Assembly (NCBI GenBank): GCA_017859955.1
Contig: JAFNAB010000025.1
Coordinates: forward strand, 1-33,858
Source of the DNA: Holophagaceae bacterium
GTDB taxonomy: Bacteria > Acidobacteriota > Holophagae > Holophagales > Holophagaceae
Reading direction: 5' to 3'
Length of the DNA stretch: 33,858 nt
The number at the start of each line of letters is the position of its first letter. Position 1 is the first letter of the stretch. The position numbers were made by a program, and so were the translations under genes. Shown one piece after another: positions 7,251 to 15,238 of the stretch. A model generated the notes under the pieces. The model ran no database searches and was not told the origin of the DNA. It saw only the letters and a program-made list of their open reading frames with translations.

Positions 7251-7916
7251 ATGACGATCCAGGAAGTGTCTTCTGTCTTGACCACAAAGGATTTGCATCT
7301 CCTGAACCTGCGGGGGGTGTCCCAGGGGGAACAGGCTGAATTCGCCGAGTTGCTGATGAAAGCCCAGGGCCTCGACGCTGAAGATCGGCAAGCCTTGCTG
7401 AACCGAATGACACCTCGGGAACTGGAACAACTCCGGAAAATCCACTGTTTCGCGGCACCCATCCCCTTGCACACCCTCAGTGCGGAAGGAGCCTACAACC
7501 TTTTCCAGGCCCCCACCCAGGCCCAGGATCTGGATGGAGATGGGTTCGAAGAGATCGGTGCTGCGCTCACCTCAAGCTTCCCACCGCCCGGAGCGCCTGA
7601 TTCTGTGAAGGCAGCCTGGGAAGAGGCAACCAAAGGGCTCAGCGACGGCGAAATCATGCTGCGCTCGGGGCTTTTCCTCATGCCCCCCCAGGTCCAGTGC
7701 GATTCTGAGGGAAACGTCCAACGGGTCATCCTGCCGGGAGATCCCGACTGGAAGAACCCCTACACCCAGCCCGGCTTCACCTGGGAGGGGTTCCTGCAGG
7801 CGCACCTGGAGGGAAACGAAGTCAGCCGACCCTACAACTCCGAAGCGGTCTACCGCACGAACCGGGACTTTCTCAAGCGGTTCCTAGAGCTCCTACAGGA
7901 CCCAAGGCGGACCTGA
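7251..7916 (+). CDS. uncharacterised protein with an EF-hand-like loop
   Basis: I do not recognise this 221-residue protein. The start at 7251 is chosen because AGGAGG lies four bases before the ATG. Residues about 1-75 look helical and charged (GEQAEFAELLMKAQGLDAED, then TPRELEQLRKI). Near residues 93-102 it has DLDGDGFEEI, a D-x-D-x-D-G calcium-loop-like motif as in EF-hand and dockerin sequences. The second half has many Pro, Trp and aromatic residues and ends in a helix. No signal peptide or membrane segment is visible, so it appears cytoplasmic. It is divergent from flgH across 174 bases and ends four bases from the convergent prmC stop. Function is unknown; one calcium-like loop alone proves nothing. 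Confidence 0.75.
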   Translation: MTIQEVSSVLTTKDLHLLNLRGVSQGEQAEFAELLMKAQGLDAEDRQALLNRMTPRELEQLRKIHCFAAPIPLHTLSAEGAYNLFQAPTQAQDLDGDGFEEIGAALTSSFPPPGAPDSVKAAWEEATKGLSDGEIMLRSGLFLMPPQVQCDSEGNVQRVILPGDPDWKNPYTQPGFTWEGFLQAHLEGNEVSRPYNSEAVYRTNRDFLKRFLELLQDPRRT

Positions 7917-7920
7917 GTTT

Positions 7921-8745
7921 TCAGAAGGCCACCAAGACCCGGTCGTGCCCGGCGAAATCCCGGTGAATCATGACCCGCTTCCAGCCCATGGCCTCGGCGC
8001 GGGCCCTCAGCTCGCTCCCCTGCCCCGCTCCGATCTCCAACACGCAGCCTGGGCAGGATCGGACCCTCGCCTGCCGCAGGAGTTCGATGCAAAGGGCCAG
8101 CCCCCGGTCCGGAGCGAAGAGGGCCGACTCCGGCTCGAAGGAGAGTTCCCGTTGAAGCGTCGGGCGATCCGCCGGATCGACATAGGGGGGATTGGAGACG
8201 ACGAGCCCCACGGGGTCGGGGACGGGCCCCAGGAGGTCCCCGGATAGGAAGCCCAGTTTGGCCCCCAGGGCGAGAGCATTGCGCTGGGCCACCGCCAGGG
8301 CCTTGACGCTGATATCCGTCGCCGTGATGGCCCAGTCAGTCTCCAGGGCCAGGGTGATGCCCAGGATGCCGGTACCCGTTCCGATATCCACGGCATGACG
8401 GACTCCCAGACGCTTTCCGACCTCCAGGGCCGCCTCCAGCACCAGTTCGGTTTCGGGCCGTGGGATGAGGGTATCGGGCCCGGTTTCGAAGCGCCGTCCC
8501 CGCCAGAGGGTCCAGCCCAGGATATAGGCCCAGGGCTCACCCTTCTCGCGGCGCCCGAGCCAAGCCCCGATCTGATGACGCTCGCTGTCGGGCACGGGAT
8601 CCATCCCATGGGCATGGAACCAGGCCGCCTCGCGCCCCAGGCCTTCGGCAAACCACAGGGCCGCCTCGGCACTGGCTTCCTCGGGCGGAAGGAAGGCCCC
8701 GAGAGAGGCCCGCAGGGATTGGCGGAGGTCGGAGTAGGTGAACAC
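7921..8745 (-). CDS. prmC: PrmC, release factor glutamine N5-methyltransferase
   Basis: PrmC (HemK) methylates the glutamine of the GGQ motif in peptide chain release factors RF1 and RF2, using S-adenosylmethionine. The 274-residue protein has the usual size. The N-terminal helical domain leads to the EPWAYILGWTLWRG segment (about residues 73-86) and LIPRPETELVLE (about 96-107), both characteristic of PrmC. The SAM-binding loop DIGTGTGI (about 121-128) and the substrate glutamine-binding NPPYV motif (about 184-188) follow. The start is a GTG that shares one base with the TAG of the fumarase beta gene (TAGTG at 8747-8743), so the three genes are translationally linked. In many bacteria prmC follows prfA; here it does not. 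Confidence 0.95.
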   Translation of the reverse strand: MFTYSDLRQSLRASLGAFLPPEEASAEAALWFAEGLGREAAWFHAHGMDPVPDSERHQIGAWLGRREKGEPWAYILGWTLWRGRRFETGPDTLIPRPETELVLEAALEVGKRLGVRHAVDIGTGTGILGITLALETDWAITATDISVKALAVAQRNALALGAKLGFLSGDLLGPVPDPVGLVVSNPPYVDPADRPTLQRELSFEPESALFAPDRGLALCIELLRQARVRSCPGCVLEIGAGQGSELRARAEAMGWKRVMIHRDFAGHDRVLVAF

Positions 8746-9323
8746 TAGGCGGTCAAAGCCTTGGCCCGGGCCTGGCTTTCGGCCAGGACATCCTCGTGAA
8801 GACTCCCGCCCAGGCTATCCATGGTGACCACCAGGGGGAAATCCTCCACCTCGATGATCCAGAAGGCCTCCGGACTGCCGAACTCCTCCAGCATCTTCAC
8901 GTCCACGACCTGTTTCACTCGCTCGGCAATCAGGGCACCGGCCCCCCCTGTTGCATGAAAGTAGCAGGCCCCGACCTTCTGGAGACCGGCACTGGTCTTG
9001 GCGCCCATGCCGCCCTTGCCGATGACGCCCCGGACCCGATAGGTCTCCAGGACATCGGCCTGGTAGGGTTCCTCGCGGATGCTGGTGGTGGGGCCCGAGG
9101 AGACAAAGGACCAGGAGCCGTCAGGCTCCTTGCGAACCACGGGACCGCAGTGGTAGATGACGGCCTCGTCGAGGATGGGGCGAAGCCACTCGGGCTTCTC
9201 CTCCACCATGAACTTATGGCCCATGTCCCGGCTGAGGACGACCCGGCCGGAAAGGAGCACCTCGTCCCCAACCTTCAGGGCGCGGATATCGGATTCGGAG
9301 ATGGGAGTGGTGAGACGGATCAT
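8745..9323 (-). CDS. class I fumarate hydratase, beta subunit
   Basis: This is the beta (C-terminal) half of the heterodimeric iron-sulfur fumarase, which interconverts fumarate and malate in the TCA cycle. The 192-residue protein begins with the family's LKVGDEVLLSGRVVLSRDMG (about residues 15-34) and continues with the HKFM and IYHCGPVV segments. It has the GPTTSIRE substrate loop (about 78-85) and the VRGVIGKGGMG glycine loop (about 97-107). It lies six bases after the alpha subunit gene. Relatives include the tartrate dehydratase beta subunit, which has the same fold, so the substrate could in principle be another hydroxy-diacid. Fumarase is the likelier role. Confidence 0.88.
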   Translation of the reverse strand: MIRLTTPISESDIRALKVGDEVLLSGRVVLSRDMGHKFMVEEKPEWLRPILDEAVIYHCGPVVRKEPDGSWSFVSSGPTTSIREEPYQADVLETYRVRGVIGKGGMGAKTSAGLQKVGACYFHATGGAGALIAERVKQVVDVKMLEEFGSPEAFWIIEVEDFPLVVTMDSLGGSLHEDVLAESQARAKALTA

Positions 9324-9329
9324 GGGAAC

Positions 9330-10301
9330 CTACTCAAAAATCGCGGGGCGGGCGTTCTGGAGGCGGAGCGTCATGCGGCGGCTGCTCCAGCACATGTAGC
9401 TGATGCTGACGTAGAAGCTGGCGGGATGGCGGAACATTTCCTCGACGGCCACCCCCAGCACCGTGGTCCGGCCGCCATAGCCCATGGGACCGATCCCCAA
9501 GGTATTGAGGTCCTCCGCCAGGGCCTTCTCGAAGGCATCCATCCCAGGGTCAGGGTTGGGCGCATCCAAACGGCGCAGCAGCAGTTCTTTGCTCTTTTCG
9601 TAGCCCGTGACGCGATCGCCACCGATCGCTACCCCGAGAATGCCGGGGGAGCATCCTTGTCCCTGGGCTTTCACCACCGCGTCAATGATGCACTTGCGGA
9701 CGCCCTTGAGGTCGCGCCCGGCTCCCAGGGAGGCCTCAGGGAGGCGGTACTGGGCACCGACGTTCTCGCAGCCCCCCCCCTTGAGCATGATGGAGACCTC
9801 GACCTCAGCCTGGTCCCACTCCTCGAAGTGGATCACGGGGTGACCTTCGTGGAAGGGATCCAGATTGTTGCCGGCGTTCTTTCCTGAAAGGGCAGCCACA
9901 CAATTGGGACGCAGCCAGCTACGCTTGGTGGCTTCCACCACAGCTTGGCGGATCTGCTGCTTCAGGGCCCGCTGGGACACGCCAAAGGGATGCCGGACCC
10001 AGAAGATCACCGTGCCGGTGTCCTGGCAGAGAGGCGCCACGTGGTGATCGGCCAGGGTGACATTCTCCAGCATCGTGCCCAGGGTATTGGCGGCACGGCT
10101 GGCTTGAGCCTCCTTGGCATGGCCCCGGGCCAGGGCGTCAATGACATCCTGGGGCAGGCGTGAGGTTGTTCGACGGATCAGTTCCAGCGTTGAAAGGGTG
10201 ATATCCAGGGAGGCCAGGTCCCGGAGGTCCACCTGCCAGTCCTTGGGCAGGACGGAAAGAGACTCGACGGTCTCCTGGGAGCTGAGCTGACATTCGGTCA
10301 T
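9330..10301 (-). CDS. class I fumarate hydratase, alpha subunit
   Basis: This subunit carries the oxygen-sensitive 4Fe-4S cluster of two-subunit fumarase. The 323-residue product has the family motifs PLCQDTGTVIFWV (near residue 91), LSGKNAGNNLDPFHEGHPVI (about 161-180) and GCSPGILGVAIGGDR (about 237-251). The two Cys in CQDTG and GCSPG, with a third near the C-terminus (SYMCWSSRR), are the expected cluster ligands. GAGG precedes the ATG. It heads a fumarase alpha-beta-prmC unit. Two-subunit class I fumarases are typical of anaerobes and facultative organisms, and fit a low-oxygen lifestyle. An L(+)-tartrate dehydratase alpha subunit would look similar; I cannot separate the two by eye with certainty. 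Confidence 0.88.
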   Translation of the reverse strand: MTECQLSSQETVESLSVLPKDWQVDLRDLASLDITLSTLELIRRTTSRLPQDVIDALARGHAKEAQASRAANTLGTMLENVTLADHHVAPLCQDTGTVIFWVRHPFGVSQRALKQQIRQAVVEATKRSWLRPNCVAALSGKNAGNNLDPFHEGHPVIHFEEWDQAEVEVSIMLKGGGCENVGAQYRLPEASLGAGRDLKGVRKCIIDAVVKAQGQGCSPGILGVAIGGDRVTGYEKSKELLLRRLDAPNPDPGMDAFEKALAEDLNTLGIGPMGYGGRTTVLGVAVEEMFRHPASFYVSISYMCWSSRRMTLRLQNARPAIFE

Positions 10302-10349
10302 GGGTACCTCACTAGGTCCAAGATGACCGCTCCACCCGGTTGACTCAAG

Positions 10350-10363
10350 CCCCTCCGGAGGGG
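10350..10363. terminator. perfect GC-rich palindrome downstream of nadE
   Basis: CCCCTCCGGAGGGG is a perfect 14-base palindrome starting just after the nadE stop codon and 49 bases before the fumarase alpha start. It could fold as a hairpin in the minus-strand transcript. No T-run follows, so it is at best a weak terminator or an mRNA end-stabilising structure between the two units. Confidence 0.3.
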
Positions 10364-10365
10364 GT

Positions 10366-11343
10366 CTACTCCTCCACCAGAAGTGGGGGCTCGTTCAGAT
10401 ACCGCGCTGCCCGGCGTTTCGCTTCGATATCCCGGTAGACCCTCGCCACCTGGGCCGGGAGCAGGCCGATTTCGGCGGCCGCGATTTCCGGTGCGATCCC
10501 CCGATTGAAGGCCAGGAGACAGCAGTCCATGGGTTGGTAGGGCAGCGGGAAGTAGAACTCGTCCTGGGACTGGGGGAGCGAGTAGGTGTCCGTGGTGGGC
10601 GCCCTCCCCAGGATCTCCTGCTCCAGACCCAGGTAGTCTCCCAAGGCGTAGACCTGAGTCTTGTAAAGATGGGCGATGGGTTTGACATCCGCTGAACCGT
10701 CCCCGTTCTTAACGAAGAAGCCCTGATCGTATTCCAGGCGATTCGGTGTTCCGAGCACCGCAAAGGCCAGGCGGTCCGCATGGTAGTACTCGAAGGTCTT
10801 CCGCACCCGCTGCTTGAAATTAGTCGCCGCCACAAGCGTCAGATAGGCCCTGGGCTCCATGCGACAGCTCAGCTCCTCGCCTTCCGGCGAGCGGGCCACC
10901 AGAGTGCTGAAGCGATATGCCTCACTGTCCACCACACTCGGCAGAACGATCTTGGAACGCCATCCGGGCCCATAGGCCGGAATGCTCTGCCGCATGGCCT
11001 CCTCCTGGCGTCGGTAGCAGCCCAGCCCTTCCAGGGCTGGCGTTATGTCCTCCAACAGGCACTCGATGCCGAGCTGGTCGGCGACCATTCGCCCCAGGCG
11101 CTCACTTTCCTGATCCGAATGGGCCTCGGGCATCAACAGGCCGACCACACCCTGGGACCCGAAGGCCCTCACAGCCAATGCCGCGCATACAGAGCTGTCA
11201 ATGCCCCCACTCAGTCCAAGCACGACCCCCTTCCGGCGGAGCCGGCGGTAGACCTGCTGGCGGAGAGCCTTGCAGATCTGGCCGACAGCGGCTTCCCGGT
11301 CGAAGGCAAGGAGCTCGTCCAGTAGCTTGGCTGGTCCCCTCAT
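10366..11343 (-). CDS. nadE: NadE-family ammonia-dependent synthetase (NAD+ synthase-like)
   Basis: The 325-residue protein is an N-type ATP pyrophosphatase of the NadE family. It has the ATP loop LGLSGGIDSS (about residues 42-51), NFKQRVRKTFEYYHAD (about 175-190), TPNRLEYDQGFFVKNGDG (about 199-216) and KPIAHLYKTQV. Canonical members amidate nicotinic acid adenine dinucleotide to NAD+. There is no N-terminal glutaminase domain, so it needs free ammonia or a partner. It is longer than stand-alone NadE (about 245-275 residues), with an apparent insertion at about 110-165. Its ATG overlaps the acyl carrier protein stop (ATGA, 11343-11340). This context, after an amidotransferase, an AMP ligase and a carrier protein, suggests a specialised paralogue. 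Ordinary NAD synthesis remains possible. Confidence 0.85.
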   Translation of the reverse strand: MRGPAKLLDELLAFDREAAVGQICKALRQQVYRRLRRKGVVLGLSGGIDSSVCAALAVRAFGSQGVVGLLMPEAHSDQESERLGRMVADQLGIECLLEDITPALEGLGCYRRQEEAMRQSIPAYGPGWRSKIVLPSVVDSEAYRFSTLVARSPEGEELSCRMEPRAYLTLVAATNFKQRVRKTFEYYHADRLAFAVLGTPNRLEYDQGFFVKNGDGSADVKPIAHLYKTQVYALGDYLGLEQEILGRAPTTDTYSLPQSQDEFYFPLPYQPMDCCLLAFNRGIAPEIAAAEIGLLPAQVARVYRDIEAKRRAARYLNEPPLLVEE

Positions 11344-11594
11344 GCCTTTACGATGTCGAGTTTGGATTCAATGAATCGTACCAGATTGCTGATGGAATCC
11401 AGATTGCGGGGAAGGGCTTCCGCATCTTCAACCTTTATGCCGTAGATTTCCTCCAGGTGGAGGATGATCTCCAGCACCCCGGTGGAGTCTACGATTCCGG
11501 ACCCGATCAAGGAGACCTCCGCCGACAACTCATCAGGTTCAACGTAGAAGTTGTCCGAGATGAAACGTCGCAGATTCGATTCAAGGGCTTCCAT
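11340..11594 (-). CDS. acyl carrier protein-like carrier domain
   Basis: This 84-residue stand-alone carrier protein would hold an acyl or aminoacyl group as a thioester on phosphopantetheine. The attachment site is Ser37 in SGIVDSTGVLEI, where DST replaces the usual DSL. Acidic helix 2-3 (LEEIYGIKVED) is typical for ACPs. I use the ATG at 11594 because GGAGG lies four bases upstream. An upstream ATG at 11627 would add 11 atypical residues and overlap the ligase gene. The gene begins ten bases after the acyl ligase and its stop overlaps the nadE start. It is clearly not the fatty-acid AcpP (no DSLD.VEL motif), which supports a dedicated partner of the neighbouring ligase. Confidence 0.88.
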   Translation of the reverse strand: MEALESNLRRFISDNFYVEPDELSAEVSLIGSGIVDSTGVLEIILHLEEIYGIKVEDAEALPRNLDSISNLVRFIESKLDIVKA

Positions 11595-11604
11595 GTGGCC
11601 TCCG

Positions 11605-13116
11605 TTATTTTCTATTAATTTCTTCAAGCTCTCTTTTCAAGATCTTTCCATTGGTCCCTTTAGGCAGGTCTTCCATGAGATGGATCACCTGTGGAACCAT
11701 GAAGCTCTCCAGTCGTTCCTGGCAAAAGCGGCGAATGTTCCGATCTGACCATTCAACGCCTGGCGCCACTGAGAGATAGGCGTGGATGGCCTCTCCGAGC
11801 AGTGGATCAGGTGCCCCCAGGACCGCTGCATCCCGAACGCCTGGGATCGAGCAAAGCACCCGCTCCACCTCAGCCGGGCTGACCTTCTCCCCCCGGGACT
11901 TGATCATGTCGTCGCTGCGCCCCAGGAAATACAGGTATCCCTCAGCATCCATGCGGAAGAGATCCCCAGTGCGTAGCACCCGATCACCCGGGTACTGCCC
12001 TTCCAGAAGCATTTCGGCCGTCAGATCAGGGCGATTCCAGTATCCGGCCATGATGTGCGGCCCTCTCACATGCAGAATCCCAACGCCTCCAGGCCCTACC
12101 TGATGCCCGTCCTCACCCACCAGGAAGACCTGGGTGCCGGGAATCGCCTTGCCCACGGACTCGGGACGACGCTCCAGTTCCTCCGGCTCAAGAAAGGAGA
12201 CCCGCTTGCACTCGGTCAAGCCGTACATCCGAAAGAGCTTCCCTTGGGGGAAGAGCGCTTGAAGCCCGGAAGCGGCCTCGGCTGGGAGGCTGGCGGCCGT
12301 GTTGGTGACCCGCCGCACACTCGGAAAGACCGTGGTTCCACCCGCAGCCCTGGCCAGAAGGGCCGAAAAGATGGTCGGCACACCGGGAAAGACGGTGATC
12401 GATTCCGCCCTGAGGCGCTCTTCAATGAGGGCCGGATAGCCGAAGCCCTGTTCCAGGACCAGGGTTGCACCGAGACGGATAGCCATGAACAGCTGATACA
12501 ATCCATAGTCAAAGGCAAGGGGTAGCACATTGAGGATCCGATCACTGGCCTCCAGGCGCAGGTATTCAATCAGGCTCTCCAGCGTGAAGGTGATGTTCTG
12601 GTGCGTGAGCATGACCCCCTTCGGGTGGCCGGAACTGCCCGAGGTGTAAATGATCAGCGCCAGATCCGTAGCCACGCGCCCCTGCTCGGGGACACCCATG
12701 GTTTCGGCCGGGGCCGCCCCCATCAGAAGCCCGGGGGGCTCCTGGGTCATGGCCTGTGATGCCCTACAGGCTGTTGTTTCAAGAAGGGAATGGGTCACCA
12801 GAAGCTTGGCCCCACTGTCTTCAAGCAGAAAAGTGAGTTTCTCACAGCGGGTTTGGGGGTTCACGACCATGGCCACCCCCCCTGCCAGCCACACCCCATA
12901 GATGGCGGCCGCAGCTTCCAACCCATTGGGCAGAAACAGGGCCACCCGATCCCCATCCATCAGGCCATGTTCAAGGAAAGTCCATGCATAGGCCAATGCC
13001 ATCTGCTTGAGCCCGCGGTAGTCCGTACGGACCCCCTCGGACACCAGAGCCTCTTTGTCCGGAGCAAGCCTCGCACTGGTGAGCAGGGTGTCCTGCACAA
13101 GACGAATAGGGCTCAT
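11605..13116 (-). CDS. AMP-forming acyl/aryl ligase (ANL superfamily)
   Basis: This enzyme would activate a carboxylic acid as an acyl-adenylate and pass it to a thiol, probably the phosphopantetheine of the adjacent carrier protein. The 503-residue protein has the complete motif set: P-loop YTSGSSGHPKGVM (about residues 174-186), MYGLTECKR, the TGD motif, the hinge GRSDDMIKSRGEKVSP and the C-terminal catalytic Lys in KGTNGKILKREL. The start at 13116 overlaps the amidotransferase stop (ATGA). A longer frame to 13473 is only an extension within that gene. The substrate cannot be read from the sequence. Similar ligases occur beside exosortase and polysaccharide clusters, but none of those partners is visible here. 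Confidence 0.9.
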   Translation of the reverse strand: MSPIRLVQDTLLTSARLAPDKEALVSEGVRTDYRGLKQMALAYAWTFLEHGLMDGDRVALFLPNGLEAAAAIYGVWLAGGVAMVVNPQTRCEKLTFLLEDSGAKLLVTHSLLETTACRASQAMTQEPPGLLMGAAPAETMGVPEQGRVATDLALIIYTSGSSGHPKGVMLTHQNITFTLESLIEYLRLEASDRILNVLPLAFDYGLYQLFMAIRLGATLVLEQGFGYPALIEERLRAESITVFPGVPTIFSALLARAAGGTTVFPSVRRVTNTAASLPAEAASGLQALFPQGKLFRMYGLTECKRVSFLEPEELERRPESVGKAIPGTQVFLVGEDGHQVGPGGVGILHVRGPHIMAGYWNRPDLTAEMLLEGQYPGDRVLRTGDLFRMDAEGYLYFLGRSDDMIKSRGEKVSPAEVERVLCSIPGVRDAAVLGAPDPLLGEAIHAYLSVAPGVEWSDRNIRRFCQERLESFMVPQVIHLMEDLPKGTNGKILKRELEEINRK

Positions 13117-15095
13117 GCCACCCCCACAGCGCTGAGAACCTGGTCTCCAACCACCAGGCGACCAGGGAAGAGCCCGGGAGCAAGTCGCGGGCAACGGATC
13201 ATCTGTTCGTGCAGGAGCTGAAGCGAGATGACCCCCACCAGGGCCATGTCGTCGGTTTCGCTGATCCCGGACTCCAGGTTCCGAGTGCACTTCTCCCGCA
13301 GGAGCCGGACATGGCGGAGATCGAAAACCCCGGTCTCCGCCAGCCTTGTCGGCTCCAGAAGCTCGGCGACATATTCGGGCGCTCCGTCCCCCAGGAAAGC
13401 GCGGGAGATCGGGGCCCGATAGGGATGCTTGGGACGCTGGGCCATCTCGGAAGGCAGGAAGCCCTTGGCCCAATGCCGCAGGATCCGCTTGTCCTTGAGG
13501 CCCTGAAGCCGAAGACCATCCGGCAGGGAGGCCGCAAATTCCGCAACCCGGTGGTCCAGGAAGGGGAAACGTCCCTCCACAGATCGCCCCATGAGCATCC
13601 GATCCCCTTGACTGTGTAGCAGATAGCCATGCAGGAAAGTCAGAATTTCGAGATACTGGGCCTTACCCAAGTCCCCGAAAGCCCCAAAAAGCTCGGGGAG
13701 CATGGTCCGAATCCGCGTTTCCGTCTGGCCCAACCCATGAAGATCCTTGTCCAGCAGACGCAGGAGCCGGGCAGTGGTTCCGAAGCGGATCCGGTGGCTG
13801 TAGAAATGGTCCTCCACATCGATAAGGCCCGTGCCGAAGAAAGATCGGGCATAGGCTGGGTGTTGACTCAGGCTCCGGTTGAGCCAGGGATAGAGGCGCT
13901 CGAAGAGGCGGGGTCGGCGGTCGGATTCAGGCTCCCGGGCCCAGAATCGCCGGATCTGGGCCTCCCGGAAAAGGTCATACCCCGCAAAGACTTCGTCAGC
14001 CCCTTCTCCCGTGAGAACCACCTTGAAACCTGCCCGCTGAACCATGCCGGAAAGGGCCAGCATCGGCGCCGGAGCCGTGCGGAGCATGGGCTTTTCGGCC
14101 AGGCGGACGACTTCGGGAAAAAGAGCTGCAATATCTGCGGAATCCACCGTAATCCGATGAAAATCCACGCCCAAGAATGCGGCGATCCGATCCTGATACC
14201 GGCTTTCGTCGTAGCCCGGATCTTCAAAGCCGATCCCGAAGCACGTGAGCCTTGAGCCCACCTGCTCGCGCACTTGAGAAGCAATGATGGAGGAGTCCAA
14301 ACCACCACTGAGGTAGGCCGCCACCGGCACATCGGCGCGCAGGCGGAGCCTGAGGGAGTCCTTCATCAAAAGGTCCAGCTCCCCTATCGCATCCCGAATA
14401 TCGATGTTGCGACGGGTCTCAAAGGAGAGGTCCCACCACTGCCTCTGCTGCCTGACCCCTTGGCGATCCAAGAGCAGCCAATGCCCCGGAGGCAACTCCC
14501 TGATCCCCCGGAAGGCGGAACGATCCGGCAGAGTAGACCAGATCGAGAACGTATCGACCAGACACCCCGCATCCAGCTCCCGGGGCACTCCAGGGTGTCT
14601 CAACAGGGCCTTGGCTTCCGATGCGAAGGCCAGATCGCTCCCGATATCGGCCAGGAAGAGAGGGCGGACCCCGAACCTATCCCGGGCGAGAAAGAGGCGG
14701 CGATGAAGGCGATCCCATAGGGCGATGGCGAAGGGGCCATTGAATCGCTCCAGGCAGGCTGTCCCCCACTCCTCGAAGGCGTGGACGATGACTTCCGTGT
14801 CAGAAAGGCTGGAAAAACGATGACCCAGGCCGATCAGTTCCTGCCTTAATTCAGGATGATTGTAGATCTCTCCGTTCTGGATCCCCCAGAACCGGCCATC
14901 CTCGCTCCCGATGGGCTGGTTCCCTCCCTCGAGATCCACGATAGCCAGACGCGTATTGACGAGCCCGATCCCGTGATCCATGTAAATTCCGGTGCCATCA
15001 GGGCCGCGATGCCGCATTTCTCCAGCCATGGAACTGAGCAGCCCCAAAGCCGAATCCTGGTCCATACCTGTGGTGAACCCTGCAATTCCGCACAT
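13113..15095 (-). CDS. AsnB-type glutamine-hydrolysing amidotransferase
   Basis: The 660-residue protein couples glutamine hydrolysis to ATP-dependent amide formation. The N-terminal glutaminase domain starts with the nucleophile Cys2 (MCGIAGF), which fixes the start at 15095 since this Cys must follow the initiator Met. It includes RGPDG (30-34) and NGEIYNH (74-80). The synthetase domain has the PP-loop SGGLDSS (263-269), TGEGADEVFAGYD and VEGRFPFLDHRVAEFAASLP. All key motifs are intact, so the enzyme should be active. Housekeeping AsnB amidates aspartate. Here the gene is the first of four overlapping genes with an acyl ligase, a carrier protein and a NadE-like enzyme, and its length resembles pathway-specific AsnB paralogues. 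Its true acceptor is unknown. Confidence 0.9.
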   Translation of the reverse strand: MCGIAGFTTGMDQDSALGLLSSMAGEMRHRGPDGTGIYMDHGIGLVNTRLAIVDLEGGNQPIGSEDGRFWGIQNGEIYNHPELRQELIGLGHRFSSLSDTEVIVHAFEEWGTACLERFNGPFAIALWDRLHRRLFLARDRFGVRPLFLADIGSDLAFASEAKALLRHPGVPRELDAGCLVDTFSIWSTLPDRSAFRGIRELPPGHWLLLDRQGVRQQRQWWDLSFETRRNIDIRDAIGELDLLMKDSLRLRLRADVPVAAYLSGGLDSSIIASQVREQVGSRLTCFGIGFEDPGYDESRYQDRIAAFLGVDFHRITVDSADIAALFPEVVRLAEKPMLRTAPAPMLALSGMVQRAGFKVVLTGEGADEVFAGYDLFREAQIRRFWAREPESDRRPRLFERLYPWLNRSLSQHPAYARSFFGTGLIDVEDHFYSHRIRFGTTARLLRLLDKDLHGLGQTETRIRTMLPELFGAFGDLGKAQYLEILTFLHGYLLHSQGDRMLMGRSVEGRFPFLDHRVAEFAASLPDGLRLQGLKDKRILRHWAKGFLPSEMAQRPKHPYRAPISRAFLGDGAPEYVAELLEPTRLAETGVFDLRHVRLLREKCTRNLESGISETDDMALVGVISLQLLHEQMIRCPRLAPGLFPGRLVVGDQVLSAVGVA

Positions 15096-15238
15096 CCAAA
15101 AGGTCCATAATTTCATACAAGAAACCGCCGTTCCCAACCCAGAGAACAGCAACGGCTTGCATCACTTAGCGATGATACCAGTCTTATATAGACCAATAAT
15201 AGGTTACAATTTATTAAATAGGCATTCCAGACTGGCGC
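15096..15238 (-). promoter_or_regulatory. AT-rich promoter region of the amidotransferase operon
   Basis: This 143-base gap between holA and the amidotransferase gene is far richer in A and T than its surroundings, especially 15171-15225. Read on the minus strand it contains TTGTAA, TATTAT and TATATA elements. None of them pairs at an ideal 16-18 base spacing, so I do not fix a promoter. The composition and position make it the likely control region of the four-gene unit. Confidence 0.4.

Noticed and set aside
8796-9887. Plus-strand frame of 363 codons opposite the fumarase genes
   Set aside because: It is a shadow of two well-conserved fumarase subunits; no ribosome-binding site and no recognisable domain.
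13117-13473. Longer N-terminus for the acyl ligase
   Set aside because: It overlaps the amidotransferase C-terminus in another frame and resembles nothing. The ATGA overlap at 13116 is the natural start.
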